Of a DNA stretch of 42,081 bases, positions 1 through 8,227 are shown in pieces. The position numbers were made by a program, and so were the translations under genes. The stretch lies in contig CACXCS010000041.1 in NCBI GenBank assembly GCA_902766255.1, forward strand, positions 1-42,081, in the 5' to 3' direction. Every line of letters starts with the position of its first letter. The stretch's first letter is position 1. The DNA comes from an uncultured Bacteroidia bacterium (GTDB taxonomy: Bacteria; Bacteroidota; Bacteroidia; Bacteroidales; UBA932). The notes under the pieces were generated by a model that was given only the letters and a program-made list of their open reading frames with translations, did not search any database and had not been told where the DNA came from.

Positions 1-1
1 C

Positions 2-1132
2 TATCAGGGCAGCCGCCCTTATGGCGAGCGCAGGCCCTATGGCTCCCCGCACCCCTTCGGAGATCACCGCCCACACGGCGAAAACCGTCCCTACGGCGAG
101 AACCGCTCTTACGGAGAGAACCGTTCCTATGGTGAGCAGAGGCAGTACGGCGAGCATCGCAGCTACGGAGAGCACCGCAGTTATGGCGAACAAAAGCCCT
201 ATGGCGAGCATCGCACTTACGGCGGTCCCAAGTCCTATGGAGGCGAGTCCAAACCTTACGGCCAGCAAAAGCCGGCTTTTGCAAAAAAAGGCAAAAAGCC
301 AGGCCGTAAGCCCGCATTCACCAACACTTCCAATGAGGGCATCAAAAAGATGATAAGCCGTAAGCCTCAGGTTGACCAGCCTTATGACGGTCCCGCATAC
401 GAAGAGGTTGCCAAGAGCGAAATCCGCCTCAACCGCTTCATTGCCAATTCAGGAGTGTGCTCACGCCGCGAGGCCGACACCTTCATCCAGGCCGGGTGCG
501 TAACTGTTAACGGACAAACCGTAACCGAACTTGGCACCAAGGTCAACATCTTCGACGACGATGTCCGCTTCAACGGCGAGCGCCTCAAAGGTGAAACCAA
601 GGTATATCTGGTGATGAACAAGCCGAAGGGCTACGTAACATCCGCCTCCGACCCCCACGCCGACAAAACCGTCATGGATCTCATAAAGAACTGTCCTACA
701 CGTGTTTATCCCGTTGGTCGCCTGGATAAGGCTACCACCGGAGTGCTTATGTTCACAAACGACGGCGAGATTGCCGAACGCCTTACCCACCCCTCGTACG
801 ACAAAAAGAAGATATATCAAGTCTCCCTCGACCGCAGTCTGACCCAGGAAGACTTTGACAAAATAATCCAGGGTATCACCCTGGGCGACGGTTTCATCCA
901 GGCAGACGAACTGGAATTCGTGGACGAGCGCGACCACAGCAAACTCGGTATAGAAATACACTCGGGCAAGAACCGTATCGTCCGCCGTATTTTCGAGTCG
1001 CTGGGCTACACCGTAAAAGCCCTTGACAGGGTTTACTTTGCAGGCCTCACAAAGAAAGGCTTAAAGAAAGGCGCCTGGCGCTATCTGTCTGACAGCGAGG
1101 TGAATATGCTCAAGATGGGGGCCTACGTATAA
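2..1132 (+). CDS. RluB/RsuA-family 23S rRNA pseudouridine synthase with repeat-rich N-terminal arm (5' end outside window)
   Basis: This enzyme converts a specific uridine of ribosomal RNA to pseudouridine. An S4 RNA-binding domain begins at RLNRFIANSGVCSRREAD (from about base 428), and the catalytic domain carries GRLDKATTGVLMF, whose Asp is the family's catalytic residue. An ATG exists at 350, but the same frame is open without a stop back to the left edge and encodes a low-complexity basic arm built of R-P/S-Y-G-E-x hexapeptides. The true start is therefore probably upstream of the window. RluB-type proteins with long low-complexity N-terminal arms are common in Bacteroidetes (recalled, not checked). 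The stop overlaps the era start by one base (TAATG), so the two are probably cotranscribed. The family call is firm; the exact target uridine is not known from sequence. Confidence 0.9.
   Translation, partial: YQGSRPYGERRPYGSPHPFGDHRPHGENRPYGENRSYGENRSYGEQRQYGEHRSYGEHRSYGEQKPYGEHRTYGGPKSYGGESKPYGQQKPAFAKKGKKPGRKPAFTNTSNEGIKKMISRKPQVDQPYDGPAYEEVAKSEIRLNRFIANSGVCSRREADTFIQAGCVTVNGQTVTELGTKVNIFDDDVRFNGERLKGETKVYLVMNKPKGYVTSASDPHADKTVMDLIKNCPTRVYPVGRLDKATTGVLMFTNDGEIAERLTHPSYDKKKIYQVSLDRSLTQEDFDKIIQGITLGDGFIQADELEFVDERDHSKLGIEIHSGKNRIVRRIFESLGYTVKALDRVYFAGLTKKGLKKGAWRYLSDSEVNMLKMGAYV
14..241 (+). repeat. Imperfect 18-bp tandem repeats encoding R-[PS]-Y-G-E-[NHQ] hexapeptides
   Basis: Read in the frame of the pseudouridine synthase, Tyr-Gly (or Phe-Gly, His-Gly) recurs every six residues about 13 times: RPYGER, RPYGSP, HPFGDH, RPHGEN, RPYGEN, RSYGEN, RSYGEQ, RQYGEH, RSYGEH, RSYGEQ, KPYGEH, RTYGGP, KSYGGE. 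The period is 18 bp and the units differ mainly by single codons. The tract then grades into a Lys-rich linker before the S4 domain. It may begin further left, outside the window. Confidence 0.9.
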
Positions 1133-2013
1133 TGGAGCATCGTTCCGGATTCGTAAACATCATAGGTAATCCCAACGTGGGTAAATCCACGCTGATGAAT
1201 GCCCTTGTGGGCGAAAAACTGTCGATAGTCACTGCCAAGGCCCAGACCACGCGGCACCGCATCATGGGTATAGTCAACGGCGAGGACTGGCAGATCGTTT
1301 ACTCCGACACGCCGGGCATACTCAAGCCTTCCTACCGCCTGCAGCAGAACATGATGAACTTCGTGGACGGGGCCATAGGCGACGCCGACATCATCCTTTA
1401 TGTCACCGACACCGTAGAAACTCCCGACAAGAACGGCGAGTACGTAGAGAAGCTTCAGCGTATCCAGTGCCCGGTGATCGTGGTGATTAACAAAATCGAC
1501 ATCAGCACCCAGGAGAAGGTACTTGAACTAGCTGCCTGGTGGAAATCCCAGCTGCCGGAAGCGGTTGTCATTCCCGCCAGCGCCCAGGAGCGTTTCAACC
1601 TCGACACCATACTTGAGTCGGTGGTGGAACGCCTTCCGGTTTGCCCTCCCTGGTACGACAAGGACGCCTTCACCGACAAGAACCTCCGCTTCTTCGCCTC
1701 TGAAATCATCCGCGAGAAGATACTCCTCAACTACAAGGAAGAAATCCCCTACAGCTGCGAGGTAGGCATCGAGGCTTTCAAGGAAGGAGAAGAGCGTTAC
1801 GACATAGATGCAGTGATTTACGTTATGCGGGAGTCCCAGAAGGGCATCATCATAGGCAAGAAAGGCGCCGCCCTAAAAAAAGTGGGCACGCAGGCCCGTA
1901 TCGACATGGAAGACTTCTTCCAGAAGAAGGTTTTCCTGAGCATATTCGTGAAGGTCGACCCCGACTGGAGGGAGAACAGAAGAGAACTACGCCGCTTCGG
2001 CTACGAAGACTAA
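1132..2013 (+). CDS. era: GTPase Era, ribosome small-subunit assembly
   Basis: Era is an essential GTPase that binds the 3' end of 16S rRNA and helps mature the 30S subunit. The 293-residue length is normal. The G1 P-loop GNPNVGKST is at residues 12-20, the effector-region sequence AKAQTTRHRI follows, G3 is DTPG at 59-62 and G4 is NKID at 120-123. The C-terminal KH domain shows the GxxG loop in GIIIGKKGAALKK and ends with the typical REL-RFGYED. It overlaps the upstream pseudouridine synthase by one base and is followed three bases later by parC, so the three probably form one transcript. No missing motifs. Confidence 0.97.
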   Translation: MEHRSGFVNIIGNPNVGKSTLMNALVGEKLSIVTAKAQTTRHRIMGIVNGEDWQIVYSDTPGILKPSYRLQQNMMNFVDGAIGDADIILYVTDTVETPDKNGEYVEKLQRIQCPVIVVINKIDISTQEKVLELAAWWKSQLPEAVVIPASAQERFNLDTILESVVERLPVCPPWYDKDAFTDKNLRFFASEIIREKILLNYKEEIPYSCEVGIEAFKEGEERYDIDAVIYVMRESQKGIIIGKKGAALKKVGTQARIDMEDFFQKKVFLSIFVKVDPDWRENRRELRRFGYED

Positions 2014-2016
2014 CAG

Positions 2017-4725
2017 ATGGAAGACGAGAACAAAGTAACTGAAGAGATTATCGAGGACGATGATATCGAGGTAGCCGAGGATGCTGAGTCCAGCGGCAAA
2101 TACGACAGGCTTCTGGAGAGCGACGCACGCAAGTTCAAGCTCTCCGGCATGTTCAAGGACTGGTATCTGGATTATGCATCTTACGTAATCCTGCACCGGG
2201 CCGTACCTCACATCGCCGATGGTCTGAAACCTGTTCAGAGGCGCGTGCTGCATGCCATGTACCGCATGGACGACGGCGCCTACACCAAGGTGGCCAACAT
2301 AGTGGGCCAGGCCATGCAGTTCCATCCCCACGGCGACCAGTCGATTCTGGGTGCCCTCGTAACCCTTGGCCAGAAAGGCCTGCTGATAGACTGCCAGGGT
2401 AACTGGGGCAATATCCTTACTGGCGACGCCAACGCCGCCCCGAGGTACATCGAGGCCCGACTGAGCAAATTCGCCAAAGAAGTGGTGTTCGACCCCAAGG
2501 TCACCCACACCATGAAGTCGTACGACGGCCGCAACGACGAGCCTACAGAACTGCCGGTACGTTTCCCTCTGCTGCTTGCCCAGGGTACCGACGGCATAGG
2601 TGTCGGCCTTGCATCCAAGATACTGCCCCACAACTTCAACGAGCTGCTGGACGCCTCCGTGGCCATTCTGGAGGGTAAGCCGTACGAACTCTACCCCGAC
2701 TTCCCCACCGGCGGCTCAGCCGATTGCTCCAAGTACATGGAAGGACGGCGCGGCGGACGGGTCAAGGTCAGGGCGAGGATTGAGAAAATCGACAAAAGCA
2801 CCATCGCCATAACAGAGATTCCCTACGGCAAGTACACCAAAGACATCATCGAGTCCATACTCAAGGCCAAGGACAAGGGCAAGATCAAGATAAAGAAGAT
2901 AGAGGACATGACCACCGACAAGGTGGAAATCCTCATCCATCTGCCCGGGGACGTATCCCCCGACAAAACCATTGACGCCCTGTACGCATTTACCGACTGC
3001 GAATGCAACCTGGCGCCCAACGCCTGCGTCATCAAGGACAACAAGCCGCAATTCCTATCGGTGGGCGAGATTCTGGAATACAGCACCTTCCATACCCGCG
3101 ACATACTGCTTCAGCAGCTGAACATCCGCCTTGAAGAGCTCGAACGCGACTGGCACTACTCCTCGCTGGAAAAGATCTACTTCGAAAACCGCATTTACAA
3201 GATACTCGAAAAGGACCAGTCCAGCTGGGAAGAGCAGAAGCAGGAAACCCTGCAGGCCATGAAGGCCTACGACAGCGTGCTCCGCAGGCCCGTGGTAATG
3301 GAAGACATCGACCGCCTCGTGGACAAGCCTGTACGCAAGATCTCCAAGTTCGACGTCAAGGCCGTGGACGAAAGGATACGCGCCATTGAGGAGGAGATGA
3401 AGGAGGTCCGGGACAACATCGACCACATCGACCGTTACACCATAGCCTGGTTCAAGTCCCTTAAGAAGAAATACGGCAAGGACTTCCCCCGCCGCACCGA
3501 GCTCACCGGCTTCGAGACTATCGCGGCAACGCGCGTCATCAACAACAACGCCAAGCTCAGCGCCAACCTGGCCGAGGGCTTCGTGGGCATAGGCCTCAAG
3601 AGGGACGACGGCGGAGAGTTCATATGCAACTGCTCCGACATGTCGGAAATCATCGTCATCCGCAAGGACGGCAAGTACATAGTTACCAAAGTCAGCGACA
3701 AAGCCTTCTTCGGCAAGGACCTCATATACGTAGGCGTGTTCAACCGCGGCGACACCAGAACCATATACAATGTCATCTACCGCGAGGGCAAAACGTCTAT
3801 CTACTATGCCAAGCGCTTTGCCGTCACCTCCGTCACCCGCGACAAGGAATACGACCTTACCACGGGGCTTGAGGGTTCACAGGTAGTTTGGTTCACCGCC
3901 AACCACAACGGCGAGGCCGAAACGGTAAAGGTACTCCTGCGTCCCAAACCCAAGCTCAAGAAAACCTCGTTCGAGTACGATTTCTCCACCCTGGGCATCA
4001 AGAGCAAGACGGCCCGCGGCAACCTGGTGAGCAAGAACGTCATACGCAGCATCAGCCTGCGCAGCAAGGGCGTCAGCACCATCGCCGGCAAGCAGATCTG
4101 GTACGACACCGATATCCAGAAACTCAACGACGAGGGCCACGGCCTGTACCTTGGCGAATTCAGCGAGAACGACAAAGTGCTGGCGGTTTTCAAGAACGGT
4201 ACGTTCTACACCACTTCGTTCGACCTGGTCAACCGCTACCAGGGGGATGTGCTCAGGATAGAGAAGTTCGATCCCGACAAGACCTTCACCGCCCTGTACT
4301 GGGACGCCTCGGTCAAGTCGTTCTATGTCAAGAGGTTCTCGTTCGTAGTGAGCGACAATACGCCCCTTGGTTTCATAGCCGAGGGCAGCAAGTCATACCT
4401 GGTGGAACTTACCGACGACAAGCATCCCCGCTACGAGGTCATCTGGAAGCAGGACGACAAACCTTCCGACCTTGTGGACGCCGAGGCCTGGATAGGCAAG
4501 AAGGGCTACGCCGCCAAAGGCAAGAAGGTAGTGGAGAGGGGCGAGGTAAAGAGTGTACGCTTCGGCGAGCCCCTGCCCGACGAGGAACCGGAAGAAGAGC
4601 CGGTCGTGACAGCGGAGGAAGAACCCGCTCCCGCCGTCCCCGACATCCGCGGCAAGGAGATACACATACCCGAGACCGACGACGAGCCGATCGAACTCAT
4701 TTTTGAAGAACCAACATTATTCTAA
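2017..4725 (+). CDS. parC: DNA topoisomerase IV subunit A
   Basis: This is the DNA-breaking and rejoining subunit of a type IIA topoisomerase that decatenates daughter chromosomes together with ParE. After an acidic N-terminal stretch (about residues 1-28) comes the breakage-reunion domain, starting at FKDWYLDYASYVILHRAVPH. The catalytic tyrosine is Tyr144 in AAPRYIEARLS, and the quinolone-region HPHGD precedes it. The C-terminal part is a beta-pinwheel-type domain, and I see no GyrA box (QRRGGKG-like), which favours ParC over GyrA. The opening sequence also matches the Bacteroidetes ParC type as I recall it. The last 60 or so residues are rich in Glu, Asp and Pro. At 902 residues it is complete. 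It lies three bases after era. Confidence 0.88.
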   Translation: MEDENKVTEEIIEDDDIEVAEDAESSGKYDRLLESDARKFKLSGMFKDWYLDYASYVILHRAVPHIADGLKPVQRRVLHAMYRMDDGAYTKVANIVGQAMQFHPHGDQSILGALVTLGQKGLLIDCQGNWGNILTGDANAAPRYIEARLSKFAKEVVFDPKVTHTMKSYDGRNDEPTELPVRFPLLLAQGTDGIGVGLASKILPHNFNELLDASVAILEGKPYELYPDFPTGGSADCSKYMEGRRGGRVKVRARIEKIDKSTIAITEIPYGKYTKDIIESILKAKDKGKIKIKKIEDMTTDKVEILIHLPGDVSPDKTIDALYAFTDCECNLAPNACVIKDNKPQFLSVGEILEYSTFHTRDILLQQLNIRLEELERDWHYSSLEKIYFENRIYKILEKDQSSWEEQKQETLQAMKAYDSVLRRPVVMEDIDRLVDKPVRKISKFDVKAVDERIRAIEEEMKEVRDNIDHIDRYTIAWFKSLKKKYGKDFPRRTELTGFETIAATRVINNNAKLSANLAEGFVGIGLKRDDGGEFICNCSDMSEIIVIRKDGKYIVTKVSDKAFFGKDLIYVGVFNRGDTRTIYNVIYREGKTSIYYAKRFAVTSVTRDKEYDLTTGLEGSQVVWFTANHNGEAETVKVLLRPKPKLKKTSFEYDFSTLGIKSKTARGNLVSKNVIRSISLRSKGVSTIAGKQIWYDTDIQKLNDEGHGLYLGEFSENDKVLAVFKNGTFYTTSFDLVNRYQGDVLRIEKFDPDKTFTALYWDASVKSFYVKRFSFVVSDNTPLGFIAEGSKSYLVELTDDKHPRYEVIWKQDDKPSDLVDAEAWIGKKGYAAKGKKVVERGEVKSVRFGEPLPDEEPEEEPVVTAEEEPAPAVPDIRGKEIHIPETDDEPIELIFEEPTLF

Positions 4726-4737
4726 TACTATATTGTT

Positions 4738-4914
4738 ATGCTTGCATCAATCGTTTACATCGTTGGCTTAATTGCCGCAATCTGGTGCGTTATTGACATC
4801 TTCAAGAAGCCCAAGCTCAGCCTCCTGTGGAAGGTAGTCCTTTCCATAGCAGTGCTAGCCACCAGCTGGATCGGACTGGTAGTTTATTACTTCTTTGTCC
4901 GCGACAAGATTTAA
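4738..4914 (+). CDS. Small two-helix membrane protein, PLDc_N-like
   Basis: This is a 58-residue frame starting at ATG 4738, twelve bases after the parC stop. It encodes two hydrophobic helices (about residues 2-21 and 31-53) separated by a basic FKKPKLS loop. The arrangement W-C-V-I-D-I-F-K-K near the end of helix 1, a tryptophan at the start of helix 2 and a terminal YYFFVRDK resembles the short PLDc_N (phospholipase D N-terminal-like) membrane proteins, which occur alone in many bacteria and have no established role. Its position suggests it is the last gene of the rlu-era-parC transcript, since a strong hairpin follows. Function unknown; a real gene is likely from its clean composition and spacing. 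Confidence 0.65.
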   Translation: MLASIVYIVGLIAAIWCVIDIFKKPKLSLLWKVVLSIAVLATSWIGLVVYYFFVRDKI

Positions 4915-4919
4915 TTTTG
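4912..4919 (+). promoter_or_regulatory. Candidate -7 box (TAATTTTG) for the export operon
   Basis: The octamer fits the Bacteroidetes -7 consensus TAnnTTTG exactly. It overlaps the stop codon of the small membrane protein. No TTTG -33 box is found at the usual 19-20 base spacing (the nearest TTTG, at 4894-4897, is too close). If used, transcription would begin just before the hairpin at 4930-4969, placing that hairpin in the 5' leader. Confidence 0.3.
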
Positions 4920-4929
4920 CAATTTTTTT

Positions 4930-4969
4930 AATAATTAAGCCATCTGTCAATGCAGGTGGCTTAATTATT
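4930..4969 (+). terminator. Strong hairpin between the parC and export operons
   Basis: The 16-nt arms at 4930-4945 and 4954-4969 pair completely, with one G-U wobble, around an 8-nt loop. The GC-rich core AAGCCA/TGGCTT is followed on the 3' side by an A/T-rich arm rather than a long clean T run. It is best read as the terminator of the upstream operon. A leader structure for the downstream operon is an alternative, because a -7-like box lies just before it. Confidence 0.7.
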
Positions 4970-4985
4970 GCATGTTTAAAGCGCT

Positions 4986-5708
4986 ATGCTTATAGAACTT
5001 AAGGACATCAACAAAACATACAACAACGGGCAGCCGCTGCACGTATTGAAGGGCATAAACCTCAATATCGACAGCGGTGAATTCGTTTCAATCATGGGTG
5101 CTTCGGGGTCCGGAAAGTCCACGCTTCTGAACATTCTTGGCATTCTTGACAACTACGACACCGGCGAGTACTACATTGACGGCCGTCTGATCAAGGGCCT
5201 GACGGAAAAGCAGGCGGCGGCCTACCGCAACTCCATGATAGGGTTTATCTTCCAGTCTTTCAACCTCATAGGTTTCAAGACCGCAGTCGAGAACGTAGAG
5301 CTTCCCTTGTTCTACCAGGGAGTGAACCGCCACAAGCGCCATGAGCTTGCGATGCAGTATCTCGACCGCCTCGGCCTTGCCGACTGGGCCCGGCACTATC
5401 CCAACGAGATGTCCGGCGGCCAGAAGCAGCGCGTAGCGATTGCCCGGGCCCTTATCACAAGCCCGAAGATCATCCTTGCCGACGAGCCCACAGGCGCTCT
5501 TGACTCCAAAACCAGCGAGGAGGTGATGCAGCTCCTCGGACAACTCAACCGCGAGGACAATGTCACCATCATAGTCGTCACCCACGAAAGCGGAGTCGCG
5601 AACTGCACCGACAAGATTGTCCACATCAAGGACGGCGTAATCGGGAAGATAGAAGACAACCGCCAGCACCGCTCATCCATCTTCGGCACAGATACCATTA
5701 TGAAATGA
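4986..5708 (+). CDS. ABC transporter ATP-binding protein, MacB/LolD type
   Basis: This is the cytoplasmic ATPase that powers the two membrane subunits encoded next. The 240 residues carry Walker A GASGSGKST (38-46), a Q-loop at FIFQSFNL, the ABC signature MSGGQ (142-146), Walker B KIILADEP (161-168) and the H-loop histidine at 200 in VVTHES. The close match to the MacB/LolD/FtsE subfamily and the neighbours (two FtsX-type permeases, adaptor, TolC) point to a mechanotransmission export machine rather than an importer. The stop overlaps the next start by four bases (ATGA). The substrate cannot be read from sequence. Confidence 0.93.
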   Translation: MLIELKDINKTYNNGQPLHVLKGINLNIDSGEFVSIMGASGSGKSTLLNILGILDNYDTGEYYIDGRLIKGLTEKQAAAYRNSMIGFIFQSFNLIGFKTAVENVELPLFYQGVNRHKRHELAMQYLDRLGLADWARHYPNEMSGGQKQRVAIARALITSPKIILADEPTGALDSKTSEEVMQLLGQLNREDNVTIIVVTHESGVANCTDKIVHIKDGVIGKIEDNRQHRSSIFGTDTIMK

Positions 5709-6970
5709 AAGACCTGTTTACCGAAATATGGGAGAGCGTGCGCCGCAACAAACTGCGGACTTGCCTTACCGGCTTTGCGGTATCGTGGGGCATTTTCATG
5801 CTCATAGTGCTGCTTGGTGCTGGAAACGGACTGCAGAACGCCTTTTTCAAGGGCGGCGACCGCTTTGCCAGCAACACCATGATGGTAGGTGGAGGCTGGA
5901 CTTCAAAACCTTATGACGGGCTGAAGGAAGGGCGCAGGATCAGACTTGACGACAAAGACGTAAAACTTGCCGGGAGTGATGCATTCGCCAATAATGTGGA
6001 TGACATCATCGCCACCGTAAGCATCAGCGGCACAGCATCCTACGGCAAGAAGAGCTGTTCTGTCGACATTGAGGGCAACTATCCCGAAAGAGCCAAGGTG
6101 GAAAAAATCGAAATCATGTACGGCCGCTACATCAACGCCAGGGACATTCAGGACAAGCGCAAAGTGGTGGTCGTCCCCCAGAACACCGCCGAAAGTCTCC
6201 TCCCCGACAATACACCAATAAGCGAACTGCTCGGAAAGTACATAAAGGTGGACAAACTCTCCTTCCAGGTTGTCGGCATCAACAAGTCGGACCGTATGCG
6301 GGGATACAACATGATGGCGGCGCCGTTCACCACCGTCAAGGCAGCCTTCAACAAGGGTGAAGAGATAGACGACATCACGCTTACATTCCATGGTCTCGAC
6401 TCCAAGCAGGCCAATGAGGAGTTCGAGACCAGGCTGCGGGCCGCCGTCAACCTGCGCCACCGCGCAGCTCCCGACGACAGGCGCGCACTGTGGATATGGA
6501 ACCGTTTTACACAGGACCTGCAGATCAACACGGTAAGCTCCATCATCAACATCGCACTATGGATAATCGGCCTGTTCACTTTGCTGGGCGGCATAGTGGG
6601 CGTAAGCAACATAATGCTCATAACAGTAAAGGAGCGCACACATGAGTTCGGTATCCGCAAAGCCATAGGGGCCAGGCCCTGGGACATCACCAAGCTGATC
6701 CTGGCCGAGAGTATCAGCATCACCGCCATCTTCGGCTACATAGGAATGTTCCTGGGGATGGTCGCCTGCCAGATACTCGACAAAACCGTAGGTCAGTCCA
6801 CAGTGTCCATGTTCGACGACCAGATCGCCATGCTGGTGAATCCCACGGTAGGCCTTGACGTAGCCATAGAAGCCACACTCGTATTAATAATAGCAGGTTC
6901 GCTGGCAGGGCTCTTCCCCGCCCGCAAAGCCTCGAAAGTCAGACCTATAGAAGCCCTCAGAGCAGAATGA
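5705..6970 (+). CDS. MacB-like ABC transporter permease (first of two)
   Basis: This inner-membrane subunit has one transmembrane helix near residues 18-40, a large periplasmic MacB-PCD-type domain (about 45-275), and three C-terminal helices of the FtsX fold. The hallmark sequence GVSNIMLITVKERTHEFGIRKAIGA lies just before the last two helices. Unlike E. coli MacB, the ATPase is on a separate chain, which is common in Bacteroidetes. It is 421 residues long and overlaps both neighbours by four bases. It is paralogous to the next gene: N-termini (NK-R-LTGF-V-WGIFML) and FtsX motifs align. The two probably form a heterodimer, but this is inference from pairing. Confidence 0.9.
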   Translation: MKDLFTEIWESVRRNKLRTCLTGFAVSWGIFMLIVLLGAGNGLQNAFFKGGDRFASNTMMVGGGWTSKPYDGLKEGRRIRLDDKDVKLAGSDAFANNVDDIIATVSISGTASYGKKSCSVDIEGNYPERAKVEKIEIMYGRYINARDIQDKRKVVVVPQNTAESLLPDNTPISELLGKYIKVDKLSFQVVGINKSDRMRGYNMMAAPFTTVKAAFNKGEEIDDITLTFHGLDSKQANEEFETRLRAAVNLRHRAAPDDRRALWIWNRFTQDLQINTVSSIINIALWIIGLFTLLGGIVGVSNIMLITVKERTHEFGIRKAIGARPWDITKLILAESISITAIFGYIGMFLGMVACQILDKTVGQSTVSMFDDQIAMLVNPTVGLDVAIEATLVLIIAGSLAGLFPARKASKVRPIEALRAE

Positions 6971-8211
6971 GATTCGATTTGGATTCATACCGCGAGATTG
7001 CCGACTCTCTTGTAAGGAACAAGAGCCGTAGCCTCCTGACGGGTTTCGGAGTGTTCTGGGGCATCTTCATGCTATTGTTCCTGATAGGTGGCGGACAGGG
7101 CCTCAAGCAGCTTGTTACCAGAGAGTTCGATGGCTTCGCCACCAACGCCGCCATAATGTTTCCAAGCCAAACCACCAAGCCCTGGCAAGGTTATAAACAA
7201 GGACGGTACTGGAACCTGAACTACACTGATATCGACCGTCTCAAGCAGATGGTCCCCGACCTGGAAACTGTCACTCCGGTGGTTTCAAGCTGGGGGCAGA
7301 CAGCCGTATACGGCACCAACAGCATCACTTCGAATGTCAAGTGCGTCTTTGCCGACTATGCCAAGATTGAAGAACCCAGCATACGCTACGGCAGGTACCT
7401 CAACGACGCCGACATAGCCCAGGAGCGCAAAGTCTGCGTAATTGGCCGCCGCATTTACGAGAGCCTGTTCCCTGCAGGCGGCGACCCGTGCGGTTCATAC
7501 ATAAAAGTGGGAGCCGTGTACTACCAGGTGGTAGGTGTGGACTTCAGTTCCGGGAACATGAGCGTCCAGGGAAGTGCCGACGAGGCAGTGGTCATCCCGC
7601 TGAGCCTGGGCCGGAAGATCTATCACCGGGGCAACAATATTGACCTGCTTTGCGTTACGGGCCGCAGCGGAATTCGAATGTCTTCACTGGAAAACAGGAT
7701 GCAGCAGATACTCGCCCGGTCCCACAATTTCGATCCCACCGACAAACAAGCGGTGTTCATAATCAACACCGAACAGATGTTCTCGCTGATGGACAACCTG
7801 TTCACGGGCCTCAACTTCCTCATCTGGCTCGTGGGCCTGGGTACCATACTCGCCGGCATCATAGGCGTAAGCAACATAATGATGGTAACGGTGCGCGAGC
7901 GCACGATCGAAATAGGTATACGGCGCGCCATCGGCGCCACACCCCGGGACATCCTCAGCCAGATCATCTTAGAGAGCATTGCGCTCACCCTGGCGGCCGG
8001 CTCGCTGGGAATTATCTTCGCCGTGCAGATGCTGCGTCTCACCCAAACCATAGTGAACAACTTACCCGACATGTCGGCCACGTTCCAGATCAGCTTCTGG
8101 ACAGCCGTGGCAGCGGCGGCCCTGCTGACCGTCCTTGGGGTGATAGCTGGCCTGGCTCCGGCATCCAGGGCAATGAATATCAAGCCGGTAGACGCAATGA
8201 GAGACGAATAA
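6967..8211 (+). CDS. MacB-like ABC transporter permease (second of two)
   Basis: It has the same architecture as the preceding gene: an N-terminal helix (RSLLTGFGVFWGIFMLLFLIG region), a periplasmic domain, and three C-terminal helices with GVSNIMMVTVRERTIEIGIRRAIGA. At 414 residues it is complete. The start overlaps the previous stop by four bases (ATGA), so translation is likely coupled. Together with the ATPase it should form the inner-membrane engine of a tripartite exporter. Substrates of this family include macrolides, lipoproteins, peptides and lipids; nothing here decides between them. Confidence 0.9.
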   Translation: MRFDLDSYREIADSLVRNKSRSLLTGFGVFWGIFMLLFLIGGGQGLKQLVTREFDGFATNAAIMFPSQTTKPWQGYKQGRYWNLNYTDIDRLKQMVPDLETVTPVVSSWGQTAVYGTNSITSNVKCVFADYAKIEEPSIRYGRYLNDADIAQERKVCVIGRRIYESLFPAGGDPCGSYIKVGAVYYQVVGVDFSSGNMSVQGSADEAVVIPLSLGRKIYHRGNNIDLLCVTGRSGIRMSSLENRMQQILARSHNFDPTDKQAVFIINTEQMFSLMDNLFTGLNFLIWLVGLGTILAGIIGVSNIMMVTVRERTIEIGIRRAIGATPRDILSQIILESIALTLAAGSLGIIFAVQMLRLTQTIVNNLPDMSATFQISFWTAVAAAALLTVLGVIAGLAPASRAMNIKPVDAMRDE

Positions 8212-8227
8212 AACAAAATACACCATA

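Noticed and set aside
14-241. Regular short repeats, considered as a CRISPR array or satellite
   Set aside because: There are no spacers, the period is 18 bp and the units are translated in the frame of the downstream enzyme.
21-353. Open frame with an ATG at 21 ending at 353
   Set aside because: It is the other frame of the hexapeptide-repeat arm of the pseudouridine synthase; its Thr/Ala/Met-rich product is a by-product of the 18-bp repeat.
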